Source of the DNA: Clostridia bacterium
Lineage (GTDB): Bacteria; Bacillota; Clostridia; Christensenellales; CAG-138
Direction: 5' to 3'
DNA: 64,000 nt
Assembly: GCA_030533005.1 (NCBI GenBank)
Contig: JAUNJX010000003.1
Coordinates: 27,027 to 91,026, forward strand
This document shows positions 25,791 through 33,746 of the stretch, piece after piece. Under the pieces are notes generated by a model, which made no database searches, was not told the DNA's origin, and worked only from the letters and a program-made list of their open reading frames with translations. The position numbers were made by a program, and so were the translations under genes. Position 1 is the stretch's first letter. Each line of letters begins with the position of its first letter.

Positions 25791-26207
25791 TTATACCGGC
25801 GCATCCTCTATCCTTTTTGCGAGCGTACCCAGCATGCCGTTGATGTAGGAGGAGGACTTTTCTCCGCCAAATTCCTTTGCGAGCTCCACAGCCTCGTTGA
25901 TGGATACGCTGCACGGTATATCATCCCTATATTGCATTTCGTAGATCGCAATGCGCAGTATGGACAGATCAACTCTGGGCATGCGCTCAATCTTCCAGCC
26001 GATAGCAATATCGTCGATCAGCGCGTCGATCTCCTCCGCATGCGCCTCAATGCCGGAAATGATCTCATTGGCATACGCCACATCCTCTGCAGCAGGCTCC
26101 GCATCTATACCGGACTTCTCCAATACCGCCTCATAGGTATCCTCGCCGCCGGCAAGCTTGGCAAACACCAGCTTCATGGCGACCTCTCTAGCTACTTTTC
26201 TGCTCAT
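25791..26207 (-). CDS. nusB: transcription antitermination factor NusB
   Basis: This 138-residue RNA-binding helical protein works with NusE (S10) in rRNA antitermination. It shows SRKVAREVAMKLVF at the N-terminus and the conserved C-terminal SVSINEAVELAKEFGGEKSSSYINGMLG region. It closes the asp23-amaP-DUF2273-nusB group. Confidence 0.96.
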   Translation of the reverse strand: MSRKVAREVAMKLVFAKLAGGEDTYEAVLEKSGIDAEPAAEDVAYANEIISGIEAHAEEIDALIDDIAIGWKIERMPRVDLSILRIAIYEMQYRDDIPCSVSINEAVELAKEFGGEKSSSYINGMLGTLAKRIEDAPV

Positions 26208-26231
26208 GCCCCTTTGTTATCCCCGTTCCTG

Positions 26232-26447
26232 TTACTTCTTAAAAAGCGTGTCAAACGCGTCCTTAACACGACCCCTGCCACCAGCATCCAGCAGCATACC
26301 GATAAAGTAACACACCGCCACGATCAAAATCAACAGCAAAGTGCGCCAAAAACCGATGGTAAAAAACAGGATGGACAACACGACGCCCACGCATACAGCA
26401 ATAATGCGCCATTTATACTGTTGAAAAAACGCTCTGAAATCGTCCAT
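26232..26447 (-). CDS. DUF2273 small membrane protein
   Basis: This 71-residue protein has two membrane helices (about 13-30 and 34-52) and a basic tail. Small DUF2273 proteins of this form are encoded beside Asp23 and AmaP and probably act with them at the membrane; their function is not established. AGAGGG precedes the ATG. Confidence 0.85.
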   Translation of the reverse strand: MDDFRAFFQQYKWRIIAVCVGVVLSILFFTIGFWRTLLLILIVAVCYFIGMLLDAGGRGRVKDAFDTLFKK

Positions 26448-26457
26448 TCTATCCCTC

Positions 26458-27018
26458 TTATCCGTTCTTTTGTTCGTGCGGCGGCACGATCAGCACATCG
26501 ATACCCGTCACCGCAAGGCCGCACATCTTTTCTAAATATCCGCTCAACCCCTCCTGCAATTCAGCGATCGCAGCGGGTATATCCGCATCCGGCGACAGCG
26601 CTGTCCGCAACAGCAGCGAAGCGCCGCTTTCCCTTGGCGTGACCTCCGTATCGCAGGAGAGCACCGCCGGTTTGCTCTTGCAATATTGCCTGACCATCGT
26701 GTCCAGCGCCACAGCGCTGATCTGCAGGGAACCGTTCTCCCCCTTGCGGATCGTCACAGAGGCGGAGCCTTCGGCATGCGAGCCGCGCCTTAGTAAAAAC
26801 GCCCATATGACCCAAATCGCCGCCACGATCAGCAATATTCCGACAACGCCAAAGGGCAGTGCGCTTAAAACACTCTGATCGGCGGCGGTAAGCATGCGGA
26901 TAGGTACCCCCGTCCCTGTAACGCCCACGGACAAGCATACACCCCAAACACCCGCGCCTGCGGATAGCAATGCCAATAGCAAAAGCACCAGCTTGTCCCA
27001 CGGGGAAGATGGTTTCAT
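26458..27018 (-). CDS. amaP: alkaline shock response membrane anchor protein AmaP
   Basis: This 186-residue protein has two N-terminal helices (about 9-29 and 51-71) and a cytoplasmic Asp23-like domain with KGENGSLQISAVALDTMV. In Staphylococcus AmaP anchors Asp23 to the membrane. It follows asp23 by 14 nt and has a GAGAGGG ribosome site. Confidence 0.85.
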   Translation of the reverse strand: MKPSSPWDKLVLLLLALLSAGAGVWGVCLSVGVTGTGVPIRMLTAADQSVLSALPFGVVGILLIVAAIWVIWAFLLRRGSHAEGSASVTIRKGENGSLQISAVALDTMVRQYCKSKPAVLSCDTEVTPRESGASLLLRTALSPDADIPAAIAELQEGLSGYLEKMCGLAVTGIDVLIVPPHEQKNG

Positions 27019-27032
27019 GTATCGCCCTCTCG

Positions 27033-27446
27033 TTATTCTTCCGTCGTCTTTTCGATATCTTCCACGACGGGTTTTGCAGCCTTGTCAAAGGCAATGGACT
27101 GCACAAAGACATTGACCTGCGCCACATCCAAGCCCGTCATGGTTTCGATGGCTTTTTTGACGTTCTGCTGGATCTGGCGGCAGACGTCCTGTATTTTGCA
27201 GCCGTATTTGACGACGATGGTCATATCCGCCACCACGGTATCGTCATTTACTTCGACCTTCACGCCCTTCGTATAATTCTTTTTGCCGAGTTTTCCGGTC
27301 AGTTCTTCCATCACGCCGCCTGTCAGACCCATAACGCCTTCTATTTCCATGGTAGCCAAATTGGCGATGGTTGCGATAACATCGTTGGCAAAGATAACCT
27401 TGCCACCCTCATTGGTGGTAATATCCGTGCTGATGTCTTTTTCCAT
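27033..27446 (-). CDS. Asp23/Gls24 family envelope stress response protein
   Basis: This 137-residue cytoplasmic protein contains the Asp23 domain, with FANDVIATIANLATMEIEGVMGLTGG and the VVADMTIVVKYGCKIQDVC segment. Family members coat the inner membrane through AmaP and support cell-wall homeostasis. AGGAGG precedes the ATG, and a sigma-A-like promoter sits at 27476-27504. Confidence 0.93.
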   Translation of the reverse strand: MEKDISTDITTNEGGKVIFANDVIATIANLATMEIEGVMGLTGGVMEELTGKLGKKNYTKGVKVEVNDDTVVADMTIVVKYGCKIQDVCRQIQQNVKKAIETMTGLDVAQVNVFVQSIAFDKAAKPVVEDIEKTTEE

Positions 27447-27475
27447 AACCGTACCTCCTCATTCAATTTTTCATC

Positions 27476-27504
27476 ATTATAGCAGAATCCCAAGGTTCTG
27501 TATA
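27476..27504 (-). promoter_or_regulatory. sigma-A promoter of the asp23-nusB operon
   Basis: TATACA (27499-27504) and a perfect TATAAT (27476-27481) on the minus strand are 17 nt apart, about 30 nt before the asp23 ATG, in the gap after spoIIIAH. Confidence 0.65.
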
Positions 27505-27553
27505 GGTTGGGTTACGTTTACTTACGGAAATTTCATATTTCCGCTACCTTTTC

Positions 27554-28057
27554 CTACCGTCCCGTCGTCACCTTGACGTCGCCCGCGTCGGCGCCCGTCT
27601 CACGCTGCACGATATCCAATATTTGCGCCACCTGCGCCGCGTTAAGGCTTTCGGCGTCCACGACCACGTTGACCGCGCCATTATGAAACGTCACGGCCGC
27701 GTCCGAAAAGCCCTTCGCGTTGATAAGCTGTTCAATGGTAAACTCCGCCTCCATGTGTTCTACCAGCGCAAGCTTTTGCTCCACGGCCTCATCCAGCGTT
27801 TCCGCGTCTACGCCCACGGTCGCAATCACTTCGTCCAGATACTGTATCTCCCGTTCCCGTACGCTCTCACGTTCGGCACGAAAGGCCGAAAAATAATCCT
27901 CCTGCGCGGGTTCCGTTTCAGTGCCCGCCGCTTCTATCACAGGCGTTGCCGAAGGCATCGTGCCGCTTGACGCAGCCTCCTTTTCCGACACCTTTAGGCA
28001 GATAGAGCCCACAAGCAAAACCCCCACCACGATCAGCACGCCATATTTTCGCAGCAT
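27554..28057 (-). CDS. spoIIIAH: stage III sporulation protein AH
   Basis: This 167-residue mother-cell membrane protein binds forespore SpoIIQ across the intermembrane space. One N-terminal helix (about 5-20) precedes a charged linker and a YscJ/FliF-like ring-building domain with ELVNAKGF-like text (EQLINAKGFSDAAVTF) and the C-terminal DIVQRETGADAGDVKV. The ATG at 28057 lies 9 nt after GGAGGA. It is the last gene of the spoIIIA operon. Confidence 0.93.
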   Translation of the reverse strand: MLRKYGVLIVVGVLLVGSICLKVSEKEAASSGTMPSATPVIEAAGTETEPAQEDYFSAFRAERESVREREIQYLDEVIATVGVDAETLDEAVEQKLALVEHMEAEFTIEQLINAKGFSDAAVTFHNGAVNVVVDAESLNAAQVAQILDIVQRETGADAGDVKVTTGR

Positions 28058-28061
28058 ATGT

Positions 28062-28475
28062 TCATTCCTCCTCCGCTTTTTCATACATTTTAAAAACTTC
28101 CACCCGTTCGCTTTCTATCCCAAGCACCGTGCAAACGGCGGTTTGTATACGAAGCCTTACCGAAATATCCTCGGCGCCCTCCGCCACCACGATCACGCCG
28201 CGTACCGTCTGCGGATCATTCTCCCGTGTAATCATCACCTTGGCCTGCCCCACGCCCTGCATGCAGCACAGCGCCTCCTCCAATTCGACGGCAATCGCAT
28301 CCGCCCCGCTTTCCACGCTGTTATCCCATGGGCGCACAGGCGTTTTCGCCATCAAAAGGTACACGCTCGCGGCGATCACAAGCAGCACCAGATAGACCGT
28401 CGCCTCGAATCTTTTATCCGCCTTCATGCGCGCGATCAGCCGTTGCCAAACGCTCGTCTTTTCCTTCTTTTGCAT
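28062..28475 (-). CDS. spoIIIAG: stage III sporulation protein AG (short form)
   Basis: This 137-residue protein has one helix (about 27-43) and a ring-building domain (about 62-130) with CMQGVGQAKVMIT, VRGVIVVAEGAED and the C-terminal ERVEVFKM. SpoIIIAG forms a ring in the mother-cell-to-forespore channel. Bacillus SpoIIIAG is about 229 residues and clostridial forms usually carry a long insertion between the MIT and VRGVIVVAEGA strands. Here only about seven residues link them, so the insertion is absent. It starts 3 nt after spoIIIAF. Confidence 0.9.
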   Translation of the reverse strand: MQKKEKTSVWQRLIARMKADKRFEATVYLVLLVIAASVYLLMAKTPVRPWDNSVESGADAIAVELEEALCCMQGVGQAKVMITRENDPQTVRGVIVVAEGAEDISVRLRIQTAVCTVLGIESERVEVFKMYEKAEEE

Positions 28476-28478
28476 GTG

Positions 28479-28637
28479 TTAGCCCATCCATTCGCCCAGA
28501 ATGCCCGCCATGCACAGCAGCGCCGTCATGCGCAGGCTCATTGCAGCACTTTTCTTTATGGAACCGCTTGGCAGCAAAAACTCCAACAGCGTATACACCG
28601 TGCAAACCACGACCACCTTCATCACCATGCTTCCCAT
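28479..28637 (-). CDS. spoIIIAF: stage III sporulation protein AF (minimal, membrane part only)
   Basis: This 52-residue frame lies exactly where spoIIIAF belongs, after the spoIIIAE stop and before spoIIIAG. It has two hydrophobic stretches joined by LEFLLPSGSIKKS, which matches the conserved N-terminal region of SpoIIIAF (LLEFLLPSG...KKY). Normal SpoIIIAF is about 200 residues and has a soluble ring-building domain, for which there is no room here: the stop is 3 nt before spoIIIAG. ATGs at 28628 and 28622 are alternative starts. The Shine-Dalgarno is weak (GGGAACGGG). Confidence 0.7.
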   Translation of the reverse strand: MGSMVMKVVVVCTVYTLLEFLLPSGSIKKSAAMSLRMTALLCMAGILGEWMG

Positions 28638-28642
28638 GCGCG

Positions 28643-29791
28643 TCACCCGTTCCCTACCGCCATCACAAGCCCCGCCATGATCATAAACATCAGCGCCACT
28701 ACGATCACCACGGCCAACACATAGTTGCACAACTCCCCCATGTCCGCGATCATACCCGCGATATGCCCGTCGCTCACTGGCTCACAGACAGCCGCGCACA
28801 GCCGGAAGGTCAGGCCTGCCGCCACGATCTGCAGCACGGGCATGAGCGCATATGCCAGCGTCAATAGTACCGTCGCCGCACCCGCCGCATTTTTGATGAG
28901 CACCGCACACCCACGCACCGTATCCAGCGTGCCCGACACGATGCCGCCCACCACGGGCACGGCCTTATCCAGCGTATATTTTGCCGTGCGTATGCCTATG
29001 CTGTCCGCACCCGCCACGCTCATGCCCTGTAGCGTCACCACGCCTACATATACCGTAAACACAAAGCCTATCATCCATTTGCAGGCTGATTTGAGCAGCG
29101 TGCCGAAGCGTTTGAGCTCCTGTCGTGCTGTCAGATTGCCCGCAATGGTCAAAAGCCCCGCCGCCGTCACCACAGGCAGCACCGTGCCTGTGAAAAAGTC
29201 CATGACGCCGTCGCTCAAAAACGCCATAAGGGGACGCAGCATACCGGCGCTGGTCACGCGCCCCGTAGCGCAAAGCATGGTGACGAGTACCGGCGTCGTC
29301 ATGGCGGCAAAGGCGCTGATCTCCCCCATGGTTTGCTGCGCGCGCTGCACGATGTCCAGAAAAAAACTCGCTGAGGCCGTTACCATCATGCCGTAGCACA
29401 AGAGCATAAGAACCTCTCGTATCCCGTGCACGTCGTCGAAAAGCGTCCCCAACACGCCCGTCAACAGGGCAATGGCAAAAAGCCGGGCGATCGTAAACGC
29501 GTTGTCGGTCAAGGCGCTTCGCAGGATATCCTTTAGCCCCCGCTCCATATCCGCGTAATCGATGGAAAGATCGCCGCTTGCATACTCCATCATCCAATCC
29601 GTGATGGGCATGCCGTTCCAAAGCGTCTGCAGCTCGTGCGAGAGTCTGGACGTCGCCTCCAGCCAAGGAGAAAGGTCATAGGTTTCCAGCTGCCGCTCTG
29701 CCTCCTCCTGTATCTCATCCTCCTGCGCATGCGCCTGCAACGGCACGCACAGCAATAGAAGCAAGCACAGCCATACATACAGCCTTTTCAT
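28643..29791 (-). CDS. spoIIIAE: stage III sporulation protein AE
   Basis: This 382-residue polytopic protein is thought to be a channel component of the SpoIIIA complex. A signal-like N-terminus (1-22) is followed by a short soluble region and eight or so hydrophobic helices, with the conserved VPVVGGIVSGTLDTVRGCAVLIKNAAG segment (partly 280-310). It overlaps spoIIIAD by ATGA. The length matches the family (about 390). Confidence 0.95.
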   Translation of the reverse strand: MKRLYVWLCLLLLLCVPLQAHAQEDEIQEEAERQLETYDLSPWLEATSRLSHELQTLWNGMPITDWMMEYASGDLSIDYADMERGLKDILRSALTDNAFTIARLFAIALLTGVLGTLFDDVHGIREVLMLLCYGMMVTASASFFLDIVQRAQQTMGEISAFAAMTTPVLVTMLCATGRVTSAGMLRPLMAFLSDGVMDFFTGTVLPVVTAAGLLTIAGNLTARQELKRFGTLLKSACKWMIGFVFTVYVGVVTLQGMSVAGADSIGIRTAKYTLDKAVPVVGGIVSGTLDTVRGCAVLIKNAAGAATVLLTLAYALMPVLQIVAAGLTFRLCAAVCEPVSDGHIAGMIADMGELCNYVLAVVIVVALMFMIMAGLVMAVGNG

Positions 29792-30180
29792 ATATACGTC
29801 GCAAAACGCGAAAGAATGTCCAGTATATCCAATATGACCGGAACGCTGACGGAAAGTATCAGCACGCGACCCACCAGCTCTACCTTGCCGCTTAGCGCGC
29901 TCTCGCCCGCGTCCTTGCAGATATTGGATGCAAATTGGATCAAATACGCAATGCCGATCACCTTGATAGCCACCCCCATATAGCGAACATCTATGCCGTA
30001 GCGCTCGAAGGCCGTACGAAGCGTTGAAAATATGCCCGTGAGCGTTTCCAGCGCTGAAAGCAGCAGCACGCCGCCCGCGGCGACCACAAACGGAACGACA
30101 AGCTCCTGCTTATACGCGCGCAGGATCACGGCGGCAACGCACGCAAGCAGGGCTATGCCCAACAGCTTTACGACCGTCAT
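29788..30180 (-). CDS. spoIIIAD: stage III sporulation protein AD
   Basis: This 130-residue membrane protein has four hydrophobic helices and the family text LRAYKQELVVPFVVAAG and GIAYLIQFASNICKDAGESAL. The ATG at 30180, 5 nt after the spoIIIAC stop, gives the usual N-terminus; a TTG at 30198 is an alternative that overlaps spoIIIAC. Confidence 0.94.
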   Translation of the reverse strand: MTVVKLLGIALLACVAAVILRAYKQELVVPFVVAAGGVLLLSALETLTGIFSTLRTAFERYGIDVRYMGVAIKVIGIAYLIQFASNICKDAGESALSGKVELVGRVLILSVSVPVILDILDILSRFATYI

Positions 30181-30184
30181 AGCG

Positions 30185-30382
30185 CTAATACAGCTCAAAT
30201 ACCTGGCGGACGTTATTGAGCAAGTTGCCGATCAGATCGATCACGATCATCAGCGTGATCACCAACCCCGCAAGCGTTACCAGCATTGCCATGTCCTCCC
30301 GCCCGGTCTGCTTGAGCAGCTGGCAAATCACCGCCACCAGAATGCCCACGCCCGCTATTTTTAAAATGATCGTAATATCCAT
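30185..30382 (-). CDS. spoIIIAC: stage III sporulation protein AC
   Basis: This 65-residue protein has two helices and the conserved ICQLLKQTGREDMA and IDLIGNLLNNVRQVF segments. It is related to SpoIIID-type AD proteins by its repeat-like ending and is the usual third gene of the operon. Confidence 0.95.
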   Translation of the reverse strand: MDITIILKIAGVGILVAVICQLLKQTGREDMAMLVTLAGLVITLMIVIDLIGNLLNNVRQVFELY

Positions 30383-30398
30383 ATTTCCCCCTATTTCT

Positions 30399-30914
30399 TT
30401 AGCAGATCACCACCGCAAGGGCTAAGCCGCCCAACACCCCCAAGGAGCGGTACAGCCGTGCCCTCTTTTGCGTCTGTGCCCGCGCTTCCTCCGCAAACAA
30501 CTGTAACCTTTGAAGCAGGCCGTCTATAAAGCGAAGCTGCGCTTTTGTATCCTGCGTGGCGCAAAACGCGTCGCCCAGCTCCAGCACCAGCCGGTATTCC
30601 TCCTCGCTAAGCGGCTGTAAAGCGTCCCTTCGCAGCGTACCCAAGCAGTTTTTCCACGCCTGATCAAAGCTTTCCGCGCGGGTAAGCTCCGCGTTCACAC
30701 CATCCCAAAGCGCTTGCAGGCTTCCCTCCCTCAGCCGTAAGAGCATCAAGCGCATAGGAGGCAGGCTGCCCGCCATCCATCCGCGCATAGCGGCGATATC
30801 CCGATGCAGCGCGTATAAGAGCGCAACGCGCCTCTCGAGCTCCCCCGCCATTGCGTTGGCGCTGGCAAAGCACAGCAGCCCGCAGGCAAGGATAAGCAGC
30901 ATCCGCGCCATCAT
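30399..30914 (-). CDS. spoIIIAB: stage III sporulation protein AB
   Basis: This 171-residue protein has an N-terminal and a C-terminal helix around a helical soluble domain, resembling the type II secretion GspF fold. It is proposed to act with the SpoIIIAA ATPase. The start overlaps the spoIIIAA stop (ATGA). Confidence 0.9.
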   Translation of the reverse strand: MMARMLLILACGLLCFASANAMAGELERRVALLYALHRDIAAMRGWMAGSLPPMRLMLLRLREGSLQALWDGVNAELTRAESFDQAWKNCLGTLRRDALQPLSEEEYRLVLELGDAFCATQDTKAQLRFIDGLLQRLQLFAEEARAQTQKRARLYRSLGVLGGLALAVVIC

Positions 30915-31801
30915 GCCGGTATGACCCGTGCATATACCCGGTTCTCCGCCCGGTACAGCTCTATAATTTGCCTGAACAAACCCTCCTCCAGCAGCGCGCG
31001 CAGCTCCGGCCGCGCCGTCGCCGACGCGCGATCCCCCGCATGGGCGCTTGCCACCACCGCGACCCCGCTTTGGCTTGCGTCCCGCAGCGCCAAAGCATCC
31101 TCGCTTCCCCCAATCTCATCCGTGATGATCACGGCGGGCGACATGGAGCGTATGAGCATGGAAACCGCCTGCGCCTTGGGGTAGCCGTCCATCACGTCCG
31201 TGCGCTGCCCCACATCCAATAAGGGCGTTCCCAGATAGCATCCGGCGATCTCACCCCGTTCATCCGCAATCGCCACCTTGCGTGCCCGCACGCGCTTTCC
31301 GTCGGAAAACTGCCGGGCAATATCCCGCAGCATAGTCGTTTTCCCAACGCCGGGCGCGGAAAGCAGGAGGGCTGACACCGGCGCGCCCGCCCCGTCCACA
31401 AGATGCGGCATCACGTTGTCCGCACACCCCTTCCATTCCCGCGCAATGCGAATGTTAAAGCCGGACACCTCTGCCATGCTTCCCTCGCCGCCCATGCGGC
31501 CGCATATGCCGACCCGGTATCCGCCCCGTATGGTGAAATAGCCCTGACTTCTTTCTCTTTCGTAGGCATATATGGAATGCTCGCTCAGACCCTCCAACAG
31601 CACCGCACACAGTCTTTCATCGATGCTCTCCTGCCACAGAAGCTCATCATAATCGCTGCCGATCAGCTGCACGGGACGATGCACGCGCACGCGAATCTCC
31701 TCCAGCGTAGCACTTCGCTTTTCATCCAACGTAAATAGGCTTTTTTTTAACTTTTCCGGAAGATAGGCGGATAGATCCCGTTTCCAGCGTTCAGCTTCCA
31801 T
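30911..31801 (-). CDS. spoIIIAA: stage III sporulation protein AA (ATPase)
   Basis: This 296-residue secretion-type ATPase powers or assembles the SpoIIIA channel in the mother cell. It has Walker A SAPGVGKTT, the ADERGEIAG segment, and a Walker B-like VIITDEIGG followed by SAHAGD. The N-terminus has the family ATLEEIRVRVHRPVQ. A possible sigma-E promoter precedes it at 31828-31855. Confidence 0.95.
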   Translation of the reverse strand: MEAERWKRDLSAYLPEKLKKSLFTLDEKRSATLEEIRVRVHRPVQLIGSDYDELLWQESIDERLCAVLLEGLSEHSIYAYERERSQGYFTIRGGYRVGICGRMGGEGSMAEVSGFNIRIAREWKGCADNVMPHLVDGAGAPVSALLLSAPGVGKTTMLRDIARQFSDGKRVRARKVAIADERGEIAGCYLGTPLLDVGQRTDVMDGYPKAQAVSMLIRSMSPAVIITDEIGGSEDALALRDASQSGVAVVASAHAGDRASATARPELRALLEEGLFRQIIELYRAENRVYARVIPA

Positions 31802-31827
31802 GCCACTTGTCCCCCTTTCCTGCTTCC

Positions 31828-31855
31828 ATTCTATGAAGGGGACGTATGAATTATC
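31828..31855 (-). promoter_or_regulatory. possible sigma-E promoter of the spoIIIA operon
   Basis: On the minus strand CATAGAAT (31828-31835) resembles the sigma-E -10 (CATACAnT), with GATAATT (31849-31855) 13 nt upstream as a loose match to the -35 (ATATT-like). The fit is partial, but sigma-E control of spoIIIA is established in Bacillus and the position, 26 nt before the start, is right. Confidence 0.4.
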
Positions 31856-32297
31856 ACTCTTGCCTAAGCGCCCTCCGGTTCCGCAATCCGTATACCGCGC
31901 AGCGCAGCAGCAGGGCTATGGCCCAAAGCGTCATTTCCATATTCAGTGCGCCGGCGTCAAGCTCAAAGGAAAAAAACATGTGCTGCATCCCATTCACGAT
32001 AAGCATTACGACCGCCCGCAAAACCGGCAGGCACACGGCCAGCATATCCAGCGTCCATATACGCTCCCGAAGGTTTTCGCCATTACACAAAAACAGCCAA
32101 TACGCAGGCCAAAATAGGGCGGCGGCGTTACAGTACACAGCATCGCTCTGCAAGGAAAAATTCGACAGCACCGTTATAACCAGCGCCCCAAAGGCAAAGC
32201 GCGGCACGCTGACGCCCGTTGCAGCGGCGGGAACCGCTAAGGCCGTCGTGAGCGTGAGTATCCATATACATAAGCAAATGAGCATATAGGTCTGCAT
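31854..32297 (-). CDS. unknown four-helix membrane protein upstream of spoIIIAA
   Basis: I do not recognise this 147-residue protein. It is hydrophobic throughout, with about four membrane segments (roughly 5-25, 33-50, 84-104 and 118-136), and ends in a basic RNRRALRQE tail. The ATG at 32297 follows directly on the T-tract of a terminator hairpin, and its only Shine-Dalgarno (GGAG, 6 nt upstream) lies in the 3' arm of that hairpin. It ends 52 nt before spoIIIAA, on whose possible promoter its stop codon abuts. A sporulation role is suggested by position only. Confidence 0.65.
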   Translation of the reverse strand: MQTYMLICLCIWILTLTTALAVPAAATGVSVPRFAFGALVITVLSNFSLQSDAVYCNAAALFWPAYWLFLCNGENLRERIWTLDMLAVCLPVLRAVVMLIVNGMQHMFFSFELDAGALNMEMTLWAIALLLRCAVYGLRNRRALRQE

Positions 32298-32344
32298 AAA
32301 AAACTCCGTTCGGATTCTGATGCTTTCAGTTTATCCAAACGGAG
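32298..32344 (-). terminator. intrinsic terminator after pgeF, overlapping the next gene's ribosome site
   Basis: On the minus strand a 12-bp stem (32333-32344 with 32304-32315, one G-U pair) and 17-nt loop are followed by six Ts that touch the ATG at 32297. The 3' arm ends in CGGAG, the only ribosome binding site of the downstream gene. Confidence 0.85.
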
Positions 32345-32376
32345 CTGTAATAACGCATATAAACCGTTGGGTTTTG

Positions 32377-33219
32377 TTACGTCAGCTTGATAAAGCCGGA
32401 CATAGAGCCCGTTTTTCCCTTATCGCGGCGATAGGAAAAAAACAGCGCGGGATCATGATAGGTGCATGCGTCCATCATGGTGATATGCGCCGGCGTTATA
32501 CCGGCGTCCAACAGCTGTATCAGCGCAGCGCGCGCTAAATCCAGCTGCGCCTTGCCGGGTTTGCCGGGACTGTAGATCGCCGGATCGTCAAATTCCAAGG
32601 CAAAGCGTTCGCCAAGCTCCATATCCACCTCAAAGCAATCCCGACATATGCAGGGGCCGATCGCTGTGATGATGTTTTCCGGCGCACAGCCGTAGTTTTC
32701 GCGCATAGCATCCACCGTTTTGCCGCCGATACGACCCAGCGTTCCCTTCCATCCGGCATGCGTCATGCCCACAGCCTTGCAAACCGGGTCATAAAAGAAA
32801 AGCGCACCGCAGTCCGCATGGGACGTAACCAGCGTAACGCCCGGATCGTCCGTTATAAGCCCGTCGCAAAAGGGGAGTTGCGGCAGGTCAAAGCCCCGCC
32901 CGCAATCCGCCCGGGTCACGGGTAAGACATTGACGCCATGCTCATAATTGATGATGGTCAATTCGGGATAGGAAAATCCAAACGCGCCGCAAAAGCGCGT
33001 AAAGTTTTCTTCGGCGTTTGCGAAGCAATCCTTATCGTTCCAGCTAAGGTTCAGGGAATCGAAGGGCGCAGGGCTGACGCCGCCCTGCCGCGTGGAAAAA
33101 GCATGCCGCACGCCGGACACATCCAGCGCTTCCGCCTGCAAACAGCTTGTCCCGTTTTCTCCCTTATGGAAAAGATAGCCGTGCTTTATCAGCGCGGCAT
33201 AATTATCATAATCAAACAT
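32377..33219 (-). CDS. pgeF: peptidoglycan editing factor / multicopper polyphenol oxidase (PgeF, YfiH, YlmD)
   Basis: This 280-residue protein of the DUF152 family removes wrongly built muropeptides or acts on purine nucleosides, both reported for the family. The zinc site His/Cys/His residues are seen in TSHADCGALF, THAGWKGTLG and IGPCIC. The N-terminal FSTRQGGVSPAPFDSLNL is characteristic. It lies 9 nt after nrdR. Confidence 0.93.
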   Translation of the reverse strand: MFDYDNYAALIKHGYLFHKGENGTSCLQAEALDVSGVRHAFSTRQGGVSPAPFDSLNLSWNDKDCFANAEENFTRFCGAFGFSYPELTIINYEHGVNVLPVTRADCGRGFDLPQLPFCDGLITDDPGVTLVTSHADCGALFFYDPVCKAVGMTHAGWKGTLGRIGGKTVDAMRENYGCAPENIITAIGPCICRDCFEVDMELGERFALEFDDPAIYSPGKPGKAQLDLARAALIQLLDAGITPAHITMMDACTYHDPALFFSYRRDKGKTGSMSGFIKLT

Positions 33220-33228
33220 AGATCTTTC

Positions 33229-33687
33229 TCACTCGTTTTCCTTCAAAAGCTGTTTGAGCTCCGCCATGAAGGTATTGATATCCTTGAATTCACGATAAAC
33301 GGAGGCAAAGCGCACATAAGCGACCTCATCCAAATCCTTCAGCCGCGCCATGACCATCTCGCCAATATTGTCGCTTGTGACCTCCTGTTCGAGAGAATTG
33401 AAAACCTCTCGTTCCACACTGTCCACCAGCTTATCCATTTCAGCCGACGGAACGGGACGCTTTTCACAGGCCTTCCGAACGCCGGAGAGTATCTTCTCGC
33501 TGTCGAACGGCTGCCTGCGCCCATCCTTCTTGATGACCATGATGGGCAGTTCTTCTATCTTTTCATAGGTGGTAAAGCGCCTGCCACAGCTTATGCACTC
33601 GCGCCGTCTGCGAATGGATGTACCATCCTCGGTGGGTCTTGAATCGACTACCTTACTGTCTGTGCTCTGGCAATAGCGGCATTTCAT
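33229..33687 (-). CDS. nrdR: transcriptional repressor NrdR
   Basis: This 152-residue regulator of ribonucleotide reductase genes has an N-terminal zinc ribbon (CRYCQ...CISCGRRF) and an ATP-cone with [24 protein letters not shown]. The ATG at 33687 is preceded by AGGAGG; a longer frame to 33801 enters noncoding and ylmC sequence and is rejected. No nrd genes occur in this window. Confidence 0.97.
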   Translation of the reverse strand: MKCRYCQSTDSKVVDSRPTEDGTSIRRRRECISCGRRFTTYEKIEELPIMVIKKDGRRQPFDSEKILSGVRKACEKRPVPSAEMDKLVDSVEREVFNSLEQEVTSDNIGEMVMARLKDLDEVAYVRFASVYREFKDINTFMAELKQLLKENE

Positions 33688-33746
33688 GAATGTGCGTCCT
33701 CCTGATCGGTCATTATGGTTATTGTAACACAACATGTTGGTAATTT

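Noticed and set aside
28638..28730. Longer SpoIIIAF start at 28730
   Set aside because: That extension is read inside the end of spoIIIAE in another frame and has no membrane or family features.
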